DNA from: Acanthococcus lagerstroemiae | Taxonomy: Eukaryota; Arthropoda; Insecta; Hemiptera; Eriococcidae | Direction of reading: 5' to 3' | DNA length: 64,000 bases | Assembly (NCBI GenBank): GCA_031841125.1 | Contig: CM063113.1 | Location: 35,733,312-35,797,311 of the forward strand | Part shown: piece after piece, positions 54,700-64,000 of the stretch | How positions within the stretch are numbered: the first letter of the stretch is position 1 | Layout: the number at the start of each line of letters is the position of its first letter | Notes under the pieces: model-generated | The model's input: only the letters and a program-made list of their open reading frames with translations | The model's database searches: none | Told to the model about the DNA's origin: nothing | Translations under genes and position numbers: made by a program

Positions 54700-57600
54700 T
54701 TTTTTCAACTTGCTTCATATGACAGTGGAGTGTGTCTGCATCTCTTTGCACTTTGTAGATTATTTTCGTGTGTTCCGAAGGTCTAGAGTTTGGGGCCCGT
54801 GAGGCTAGTATGGGGTTGGAATTCGGTACACTGATGCATAATTGCCCTGAATGCTATAAAAAAAGTATTTTCGGAATATTTTGTAAATTCATATCCTTAA
54901 CCCCCTCTGTTATTTTGTAGGGGGTCGTTCACAATCACTAAATAATGAACACCTATGAAGTAGGTCAGCATGACTTGTTTGTACAATTTTTGACCAAAAA
55001 TAAAATTGGAGAGATCACACCGAACAAACATTAGAGTGATCTTTCCCAATTAGGTATATGTGACCTGGAATCATGAAATGTGCCTCTCTTGCGAAAACAA
55101 GATAAATGAGTGTAAAGATGGGATGGTGGTAGTGGTGCGCACAGATGTACATAGCGTGTACATCACATATGTGGTGGTGCGATTACGCGTTGCTACGACA
55201 ACCGCATTTCGAATTCTTGTTCGTTCTCATCCTCATGTAAACGGATGTTTTTAAACTTTTGACGTAATTTTTGTGGAAAAACTAATCAAGATAGGAAACT
55301 ACAATTTGTTTCATTCGAAAAAGCGTGATGTTTTCTATGAGAATTGTCAAGAAAGTGAGAAATGATTTATTGACACCAGAGGCACATTTTATGATTTCAG
55401 GTCACATATAGTTATTCGCCTACAATTTCTGCCAAGACTCGTATGGACATATTCTGGAAATTGTAATTCCCCAGTTTTTATGATTCAGCCGCCAACTTCG
55501 ACGCAAAAAATAGACAAATGAACGGTGCATAAATGTTGCCGTTAATGCGTATGATCAGTTAAAGTGGATAATTTCATAAAATATTTACCAATTTTCCCCT
55601 TTCATTCCTTCTTTTATTGACGAATCAAAGTGAAATTCAGCAGATCTATAATTTTCATTTTTCTACACCTCATTTGGAATTTTCAGCCCTGTTGATTTCA
55701 AAGAGCATCATACAGAGGCCAAAAACAATCAAAAGTCCTGGTTTCTCACAATTCGTAGCCTTTGGAAGTTGTTCTTTCAAAGCAAACAGGCTGAAACTTT
55801 GAACTGTCATGTGAACAGGTAAAAACATAAGATCTAAAGGCTTCTCTGGTGAGGAGAAGGAAAATAGGGATTTCCTCTGGCCTGTGTTGTTTCAAATGCC
55901 TGAATTGTTCATTGTCTGGCTACTCCCCCTTTTTTTAAACATTGTCTGATCTTCTTTTGGGGGGAATTTCGAGCACAAAATCGTAATTTCCGAAGAGGGC
56001 TTAAAAAATCGCAAGTTCGTTTTTTGTTTTCCCCGAGCTGGATTTTCTCTCGATGGTGGGGACTGTGAGATCAAGTTATAAGTGTTTCAGTTTTGCGACT
56101 CGGCACAATAGAGTTGTTCTACGGACATTACGTACGAGAAATTGAATGGGGTTTATCGAAAAATGAACGCAAAAATAACTCGACGTAAGTACTCGAAGCA
56201 GATCCGGAAAACGAATAAATATACTGTGAAATTGCAAATCTTGGCTGCTGTTCTCGGACTTCTCACGACAGTAGCCAAAATAACGAGTAATAAAAAAGAG
56301 GAAAGAACTCGGTCGTGACCCGCTAACCAACCTCTGGGCGACAATGTGCGTATAATAGTCGTCATAAAGTCGAAATGGTAAATCGCTGCCCGTATTTGCC
56401 GGTAATGTTCGCAGATAAATTAGTTTTCCGATGCATAGTAGTGCGCTAACGCACATGCACACCCCATCGCCCCCTCGGCGAAAAACAAAAATCCAATTGC
56501 CGGAATATTTATTGCCGTATTTCGAACACGTACCGCAGATTCGTAAAATCGCATTTCGCGAGCTTTGACATTTCCATGTAAGGATTAGCAAAGGTCGCTG
56601 CTCTTTGGAGCGGGAAGAAAGTGCGCAACACCACGACGGCGGCCTTTTTTCTTCATCCCCGCTCGCAGTTAAACTCCTTATTCTTCGAGAGAACATACTG
56701 CGAGATGTTAAACGAGAATCCTGTAACACGTTCGAAAGTCTTCTTAAAAGAAAATTTGCAAAAAAACTTTTATCATTAAACGTAAGAACGCACTAAACCC
56801 GTCCCACCGGCATCGGTGCGAAAAAGTTTTAGCGAGTTCGTTGCCCGCTTTTTCACTCCCTCGTTATATGTGTGCGCAATACTGTATAAATATATGTATG
56901 TGTTTCGAAATGAACAACAAATAAATACTAAAGACGAGGGCTAGGGAAGAAAAATATGTAAGAAAACATAACGAAAAAGAAAAGTACAAAAACTAAGAAA
57001 AAAAAAAATATTGATAGAGATTGTATTAAGAAACTGGGGGTTGGATGCCTCCGCAGATGTCAACATTTGCCTGTGGGTTTTTCTTTTCTTCCTTTTTCTT
57101 TTGCCTTTTCAAATCTCTGTGGTTCTAGAAAATCAGCGAGGGAACCTCTTTCGCGCTCGTAATAAAGCTTTTCATTTTCACGAAAAGCCCACTTAGGTCT
57201 CTGTCAACGTATCGCCATAGGGCGCTTTCATTTTCAAAAGACTCTGACGATTGAGAATCTTGGAAATCGCCGGAACCCGGACTTGTTGTTCTCGTATAAA
57301 CTGAGCACACAAAAAGGATGCAAGTATGTGCATACTCTTTTGCTGTCTGCCGTACTTTCCCTGAGTTCTCAGTGACATCGACCGTCAGGTGGTGAGGATC
57401 AAAGAGACGGAGGCTTTTTAAGAGTTCACGAGCTGCGCTTCAGGGTACAATCCCCTTTTCCCGTGGGACGTCCATACCGTCTTGATGACAGCTGTTTATT
57501 TCTCAGCTTTTATTTGCCCCTTGATTACGATAATTTGCGAATCCACATGAAGGGTCCTTTTCTAAAATTTACGAAGTCTAAATTTACAAGTTTTGAATTT

Positions 57601-60140
57601 AAAATGTCGTATGTATGTCAAAGAAAACGGTCATCCACGGATACGTCTTTGCTTAAATTGATTTTCTTACATCAGAGCTAGAAAGTTTTAAAAATGAATC
57701 GTGGCTAGTTTTTGCAGTCCGGGAAGGGCCAGAAGAGGGCACGTGCCCGCTGGAATATTGCACTTGTTTCCATCGCCGAATCAATCTGAAATTTTAGTGG
57801 GATGCTTCTTTATTTTTTGGCACCCATCGGTATTTGGAAATCAAAAATCCGAGGAGAGTCGCCAAGTAAGAGACACCCAATGGACACTGAGTATGTATTA
57901 TATACCTCGTAGAAATTATGCAAATCGACTGATAGAACATTATTTTGAATCTTTCTTGTATTTGGCAGTACGCAAAGCGATGTTTTAGAGAGCATTGTCA
58001 GTAAAAATAATCAGAATATGTATAAATAACAATCATTACGTGATTCCACGAAAGATCTAGATCACAGAATCGGAAACATCAATCAGAAGTTTAGAAAGTA
58101 AGATGTTTTTCAGATATGACTAATTTTTGAGCTGACTTTTTGCAATCGGAATTGCTGATCCGTTGTACTCGTGTGAAACTATATGTAGCCTTTCTTTTTG
58201 ACTATTAATGGAAGGGAGAATCCTTTAATTATGATAGGAGTAATGTCACGTAAGGGAAAATAGAAGCCTTTTATCAGAGGTAACGTTCCCCTCTCAAAAA
58301 ATTGCCTTCTTCACGTTTCTGTATACTACGTGTTACAAAAATGAGTTTTCTCTTATTGTCCATGCATGTGGCAGGATCACACAGGACAACAAAAAGAGGT
58401 CTGCTAGTAACAGAGTGAAAGGTCTGTTTTCTTTCTAGCCGAAAAATGTTCTCTTTCCTAAAAAGAGAACTCTGATATTGAGTCTACTTTGAATTGCAAG
58501 TGGGAACACACTACCTGTCGAGGTGCTTTGGTTCGTTGATTGAAATTATCACTCCAAAGTTCTGATCTAGTACCGATTTAGGCCCCAGGCCTTGAAGTGG
58601 GTGAAATCAACGGGACTCGAAAAACTGACGACGGTATCGAAATTAGGGTTCGTTTGGTCGCTCGATTTTCGTTCCATTTCTAATTAAGCCCCCAAAATTA
58701 AAACTTCATACTAGAAGGAAGTGAAATCAAGTTGACTTGGAAAACTGAACTAAATATCAAAATCAAGGGTTTCCGAGTTCCTAATTCCGACATCAGGCTA
58801 TCCAAATTTTGTAGTAACGACAAACATTTTTAATATTTTCTGGCCTTACAAAGATATTTGCCTCTTTTCACGTACTTCGTTAGAAAGTATGTGTAAAGTT
58901 ACCACAAAATCGTTAGGGTATCTCCGAATTCCTCCTTGAGCGTTGCACAGTGGCTGAAAATACGAGTATGACTTGAGCAAAACGAACGTGACCTGCAAAT
59001 TTAAAAACGAAAATTCGCTCGCTTTCCTTGTGATTTCTGGGGGCGGACGAAGGAATGCCGAACTGAGTTGCTGAGAAAATGCGCTCGTTTTGCACGCGAA
59101 TTCCTGTATAACAAGAAGAGGGGAGGGGCTACTCAAGCAATTTTGTTGTTGAACAGCTAAATCTAAAGTATGCAAGTTTACCTATCATTTCAAATAATAA
59201 TATTGAGTAAATAGTACTGACCCAAACTGATGGAGAATAGGCATTGTACGATTTAAATGTATGCAGGGATATATTTGTGTCGAAAATTGCTTTCCATACT
59301 GGAATATTTCACGGAACAAATATTGAGTGGACTGCGCCTCTCTACAAACGTCAAAAATATTATCATCTGTTGATCTTACGACAAAAGGGGTTATTACCAA
59401 CTTTGTGGATCTCAAAACAATTATATTACTCTTTGTCGTCGTTAATTCGATTGAACTTATGGTTCGCGAGATAGAATCTTTCAAAAAGAAATCGACTGTA
59501 TGTATTTGATTCAACCGACCGATTGAGCTTACCTCCAAATTTGAACCAAATTAGGGTTGTGAAAGTTCACTAGAAAAATTTCAGTGAATCAGGCTAATTT
59601 CAGACGACTAGAGCGTCAGAAAAAATGCCATTTCCCTAAAAAACATTTTAATCCCTCACTTTCATGTAGAACTCAACTTTTGTTTCATTATCGCGGATCG
59701 CATGTTGAAATTTCAGTTTCTTAATTTATTTAATACACCATATTGTCGGTCAATAGTTCTTAGATCATCAAAAATGTACTAAGAAAATAATAGTAAAATA
59801 ATAATTAATAAATATGCAACTGTTGTCTGAAAAGCTATAAGAGGGAAAATAATGAAAATTTATTGGTCATGGGGGATAAATATGGGCGGCAACAGCAATC
59901 GATCTCAGCAGCAACACGAGCGATACAGGCGGAGTGATCAGCCGGTTCGCGCCGGACACCTTAGTTCCGGAAATGTGAAGACTGGAAGCGGATGAAACCG
60001 GGTGTCGGCCTTTGTCTCGACTATCATGAAGAAGAAGATGCAGATAGAGTGGTCGAGGCAGAGAGTCGACGGACGAAGCTCGGCCAACACTGAACATAAC
60101 GACTCTGTACCATCCTAGAGCTGCTGCAGCTGCTGCGGAC
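54700..60140. other. Long stretch without an assignable gene
   Basis: Contents noticed: AT-rich unassigned sequence; a 217-codon minus-strand frame at 56076-56729 with no motif; and degenerate duplicated phrases AAGTGAAATCAA(C/G) and GACT(C/T)GGAAAACTGA at 58.59-58.77 kb. The region 56.4-56.9 kb is CpG-richer. No RNA gene, transposon end pair or convincing exon was found. Confidence 0.4.
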
Positions 60141-60157
60141 CCCTCGGCAGGGCTCAC

Positions 60158-60283
60158 CTTGTCGTCACCACCTTCCTGCCGCGCCACACGTACAAGACGA
60201 GGAAGTGAGGGGTGAAGGAAGTTAGTGCGTCCGTCTGTGATGCACCCGAAGTCCAGGTTAATGCTGGATGAGCGTTGCTTCGT
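60158..60283 (-). other. Possible coding or 5' exon on the minus strand
   Basis: A near-consensus donor on the minus strand (GACAAG then GTGAGC, boundary 60158/60157) ends a 42-codon frame open from 60283. The frame contains SINLDFGCITDGRTNFLHPS and RVARQEGGDDK and finishes in phase 0. The upstream side has no good acceptor, so it could be a first exon. The surrounding 59.87-60.29 kb is GC-rich with CAGCTGCTGC-type repeats. No family recognised. Confidence 0.25.
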
Positions 60284-60348
60284 TCAGTAGGATGTCCCAA
60301 ATCCGAAGCGGAGAGACGAAAGCAGGGCTCTGGCCAGCCTCAGTGCCT

Positions 60349-60448
60349 CCCTTTAATCACTGATGCGATACTCGAAAGGGTAGTTTCGGGGACCAGGGGT
60401 GCGGTGTTTGGAGAGCCACTTTGGAATATGTGCATCGTCATACGCGCC
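60349..60448 (-). repeat. Short dispersed repeat S, full-length, minus strand
   Basis: On the minus strand it reads GGCGCGTATGACGATGCACA, CCAAAGTGGCTCTCC, ACACCGCACCCCTGGTCCCC, GAAACTACCC and TTTCGAGTATCGCATCAG. This is the only copy found in reverse orientation. Confidence 0.8.
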
Positions 60449-61087
60449 ATCAAGTGGGGGGGGGAGCACAAACATGGACCATAACTGAGAATATCGAACA
60501 AAAAAGAACCACTCAAAATTCCAGAGAATGATGTACTCTTGACATTAGAATGAAACACAATGAAAATACAAACAATTAAAAAAAAGGCTGAAAACAATTT
60601 AGATGCAGTGTATACATTAAATAAAAATACATGGAACCGGGGTGGGGGGCATATAGCAAGAAAAACTGACAATAGATGGACGGACCTATAGGATTAACGA
60701 TCTGGCAAAACTGTCAAAAAAGAGAGAGAGAAAGAAAAGGAAAACCACAGGCTAGATGAAGGAACTGCTTTCAAAAAAAGTTCAGGCTCAATCAATATAT
60801 TCAAATTGTTCAATACAGAAAGAATGGGCAAGACTGGGGGAGCCTTTGCCCTCCTTTGAGGCCTAAAAATGTGAGCTAATTAACTGTAAATCGCTTTTAT
60901 TTTTGTAAATATAAGCATTATAAATAAGTAAATATAAAATACTTTGTTTGCCCGAAAAAAGGGGAAATTGTGATGATTTATTGGTCATTCAACTAGATAT
61001 ACACCCAATTTTCGATCGAGCCCTGGTATACCTTTTGGGTGGGGGAAGGAGGAATTTTCGTTGTGGTCACAAGCTTCCCAGCGATAG
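60449..61087. other. Unassigned DNA
   Basis: A G-run lies at about 60457-60464. Nothing else is assignable. Confidence 0.4.
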
Positions 61088-61095
61088 CCCCAGAG

Positions 61096-62277
61096 CAGGG
61101 TTGCCTATAAAGCCTTCTTTTGGATAATTTTATCCAATTTTAAAAATTTTGTCCAATTTTTTTTTTTTTAATTTATAAAATGCAACCTAAAATCGGCTAG
61201 TTCGGGAAAATTTAGCCGATCGGTGATTTTTCTGTAAGATTTGCCTGTAGACGAGTAAATCAATGGCGTGTCAAGAAAAAGGCCCTAGTGTCCGCTTAAC
61301 ACTAAGGCCCTTTTCTTGTTACATGTCACATTCAGTAGAAAACAAGTGTTAAAGCCTGAAGCAGTGAAGCCTGAGTATGGTTCTGGTGATGATAACGAGT
61401 ACAAAATGAAACCTACGCGTGGACGCTGTTAATCAAAAAGGACTCAAGTGATAAAATCTGTTTTTTGAGAAAAAGTACCTAACAATCAAAGCCAATGAAT
61501 AATACCGGTTTACATACATAGCGTTTACTGATAAGCTTTTTTCAACGTGGGTACACTTTTTTGCACATGGGGGGCCCAGTTTTGAAAAATGCTACTTTTT
61601 ACACTCTTTCCAACGATACTAATAACTCATTTTGTCAACAAATGTCGCTGAAATCCTTTTTGCTTAACAGCGTCCACAAGTATATTATGTACATACAGAA
61701 ATGACAAGATTCTCGCGCACATTATTGGGATTTAAACCAGCACTAGAGTGCGCTGCAAAATTACCTACTCGGGTGTTAGCGGGTGAAAAATGAGTGAGTG
61801 ATCATGTGTAAATTTCAAATAGAAACACTGCTATCCTCAGTAGGGTAAAAAAACTGGGTAAAAATTATTCTGCCAGTAGAACTGATTATAATTTAGTTTT
61901 TTGGTGATGATGCAGTTGAATTTAGGACAAATTTTATTTGAAAGTGAATTTCTAATCGACTTAATGATAGTTAAAGTTTGCTATACGTTGACGGAAAATC
62001 ATACGTGATCGATCATACATATGCAGGGCTGCCAACACTTTAAACTCCAAGTTTAAATCCCAATATGTATGATACTCTTTTTTTCTTCTTTTTTTCCTCC
62101 ATTTTATATTTTCTGAAGACCATTTCTGCGGTAGTTTTCATTTAGCTGAATTTTTAGCCGCTTTCGGCCTTTTTCATTTAGCGGATTTTCTTAGCCGATT
62201 TTTATTGACTTAGCCGATTTTAGCCGATATTTTCATTAAAACCAGCTAGGAAAAAATATATAGAAATGGCAACCCTG
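61096..62277. mobile_element. 1.18 kb non-autonomous hAT element
   Basis: Ends CAGGGTTGCC (61096-61105) and GGCAACCCTG (62268-62277) are perfect 10-bp inverted repeats. Flanking octamers CCCCAGAG (61088-61095) and CCCTAGAG (62278-62285) match at seven of eight, as expected for hAT. Subterminal AATCGGCTA occurs near the left end and several times inverted (TTAGCCGATT, TAGCCGCTTT) near the right end, a likely transposase-binding cluster. A hairpin with 19-bp arms lies at 61273-61317. No transposase frame is present. Confidence 0.88.
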
Positions 62278-62334
62278 CCCTAGAGTGTTATCGTTCTCTG
62301 CATTAAATTGGATTTCTCCACCGCTTTGCGATAG

Positions 62335-62415
62335 ATGCCTGTAACATCCTTCATGGTGCCAAAACCCGCGACTTCGAACCTATTTTAAACGGGACGCTCG
62401 ACTCGGTGGCCAACT
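62335..62415 (-). other. tRNA-like sequence, minus strand (weak)
   Basis: On the minus strand TGGCCACCGAGTCGAG (box A-like, 62412-62397) is followed by GGTTCGAAGTC (box B-like, 62380-62370). Spacing suits a tRNA-derived SINE. Box A is imperfect and no acceptor stem is evident. Confidence 0.35.
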
Positions 62416-64000
62416 GTACACCCTAACCCTTCAGTTCGTGCATTATCAGTGTCGGTTGACACTCGGATGCGGTTCCTAGTGCCATCGCATTAGATCGGCA
62501 TCATATCCTACATCACATACAAGCTATTAACTCGATATTTGCACTATGACGCCCATTTTTCGTGCCATTTATGGGTACGCTAGTTCGTCGTCACGCTTTT
62601 TGTAACGACCGTGTGAAAAAATTTACTCGGCTTTTTCATTCGCGTCACGTAAGCTGGACCCGTACCGCCGATCAAAACAAACGAACGCGCCTTCGGTATC
62701 CGGTCTGTATCGTTTTAACCCCCTAGCCCCCGTCCCCTATATTTGTTCTTTCACTCGCAGCCGATGCGACAGTACGACAATTCAACGAAAAGAAATTACT
62801 CGCAGATTTTGGACCGTTTACACGGGTGTGGATATTTAAAGGCGCGTATTAGCGAGTCGGCAGAGTCGCTCGAAAACTGGGTTATAAATTAGAGACTGCA
62901 GCGGAGCACGCGAGAGCGATGCGGAACGGGAACTCGTCGCGGCGGACGAGCGGGCAAGGTAACCCATGGGGGCCATTTCATATACTTTCTGCAGCTTCGG
63001 CTAACTTACCTTTTGCAGCCCTTCCTCGTCTTGGGGTGTAGGTAGTCGCGCAACGGAACGGCCTCGACTCCCGATACTTCCTCGTAAATACGCACACGTT
63101 GGCTCACTCTCGTACTCTTCCCCCTTCTTCACGTCTGCTCGAGGAACACCTTTAGGTACATTTTCGCCTGCCAGGTATAGAGCTCTCGTACGCGGAAAAC
63201 TTCTGTTCGTTCGAATGCCGCGAAAACCGATGGCACGTTTTAGCCATAAAAAAAAAGGAGGGAAACAGATAGAAACGGTTAGAGAAATGAAGGGGAAAAT
63301 GAAGAGCCGTTTACAGATTCACTCGTGCTGTCCACGCATCTGTATTCTCCTTCGATCACACGTATTGACAAATTTGTAAAATTTGCGAGTGGCATGATAA
63401 TGTGAGCTGACCGACCGGTCTAACGTCCATTGCTTCCACTCTTTCAACGAAAAAGATGGGCAATACCAGAAATAGCAATCCATATTAACCGATACGAATC
63501 GTCTAGCCCGATTTTAAACTGAAACAACAAATGTAATAGTTTTAGAAGAAATTGCTTTTCTGTTTTATACCACGGCGAGCATTTGGGGGAGTAAGATTTT
63601 CCAGTACTGAATATGACTCCTTGAGACTGTTTTAGATTTGTGCGGATTTCTTGGGGTTTATAAGAGAAATGTTTAGTTTGGATTGCAGCGAGCTTCTTCT
63701 TTACATCGAATGAATTTTGAACTCTAAGAGCATGCGTTTTTAACATAATTAGGGACTGAGAAGAGAGGGAGCATTAAAACTGTCAAACTCTGTGTACAGG
63801 GTGTACTAAACATGTTGACCTGTTTTCAAACCCTTATTATAGTGGTAATATTGAGGGCTATGAAAATATTTTTAGCAGAAAATGCTTGACTCACATCCCT
63901 ATTGAATAATCATGTCTCTGTGCTCGGGTGATCAGTGCGGTTTCTGTGTGGAAATGTTCATTCAAAATGAGAGGTTGTTGCAGCTCAGCAAACATTTTAA
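62416..64000. other. GC-richer, low-repeat DNA with splice-like signals
   Basis: On the plus strand, GTTATAAATT at about 62880 is followed by a purine-rich GC-rich stretch and a donor-like CAAG then GTAACC at 62959. On the minus strand, AAAAG then GTAAGT gives a donor at the 63010/63009 boundary after a GC-rich stretch open in all three frames. At most one of the two is likely real. This could be a promoter and first-exon region. After 63.3 kb nothing is assignable. Confidence 0.3.

Noticed and set aside
56076..56729. 217-codon minus-strand open frame, the longest in the window
   Set aside because: No recognisable domain, starts with a non-ATG codon, cysteine- and serine-rich composition shifting along its length, and no splice or polyadenylation context. 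A search would be needed before calling it a gene.
59867..60187. 106-codon alanine- and serine-rich minus-strand frame
   Set aside because: It begins at a GTG and reads through a near-consensus splice donor at 60157; only the part upstream of the donor is kept as a possible exon.
1..64000. CRISPR arrays, bacterial operons, rRNA genes, histone or other housekeeping clusters
   Set aside because: No regularly spaced identical repeats with unique spacers, no Shine-Dalgarno-led gene chains and no recognisable rRNA sequence were seen.

Overview
This 64 kb window looks like nuclear DNA from an animal, most likely an arthropod and probably an insect. It has no compact gene arrays, almost every long open frame belongs to a decayed transposable element, and the families present (Jockey and RTE non-LTR retrotransposons, hAT-like DNA transposons with many short non-autonomous derivatives, tRNA-derived SINE-like pieces) are typical of arthropod genomes. 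I lean towards a hemipteran but cannot show it. I found no complete host gene, only a few possible single exons.

Layout. 1-3.6 kb: a dispersed 0.95 kb repeat, then unassigned DNA. 3.6-3.8 kb: a palindrome carrying two opposed hammerhead-ribozyme-like motifs. 6.2-7.3 kb: RTE retrotransposon 3' end. 7.3-9.4 kb: short repeats, one split by a small MITE, and a possible terminal coding exon at 8.81 kb. 11.5-12.8 kb: short tandem and foldback DNA with a tRNA-like sequence. 13.3-15 kb: a quasi-periodic tract, then paired direct repeats around a degenerate hammerhead-like motif. 17.1-18.9 kb: a third good hammerhead-like copy, an inverted repeat and a Jockey fragment with a poly(A) tail. 19-29 kb: mostly unassigned, with MITEs, a tRNA-like sequence and a possible untranslated exon at 28.66 kb. 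29.3-31.5 kb: a retrotransposon C-terminus, a MITE and the second copy of the 0.95 kb repeat. 33.8-34.6 kb: a second RTE fragment. 35.2-37.8 kb: a short hAT MITE and a complete but dead hAT-like transposon with both ends. 40.6-41.6 kb: a LINE fragment. 42.1-51.5 kb: a precise head-to-tail duplication of a 4.7 kb unit. 51.4-52.5 kb: the opposite-strand partner LINE fragment and a MITE. 53.1-53.7 kb: unrecognised protein-like frames. 54-60 kb: little. 61.1-62.3 kb: a 1.18 kb non-autonomous hAT element. 62.4-64 kb: GC-richer DNA with splice-site-like signals.

Two systems stand out. The first is a terminal-repeat family with ends CAGGGTRKCCA or CA(A/G)GGTGTCTACA, subterminal GGAAAAGTCAGGGA motifs and apparent 5-bp target duplications. 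The window holds a dead transposase-bearing member (35.49-37.77 kb), short members with both ends, and several solo ends. The second is a family of hammerhead-like motifs (CTGATGA, GGC/GCC stem, GAAA, GCGC, TC) in repeats arranged as a palindrome, as direct repeats and singly, which resembles the ribozyme-bearing terminal repeats of Penelope-like elements or retrozymes. All identifications come from reading the sequence; no search was run.
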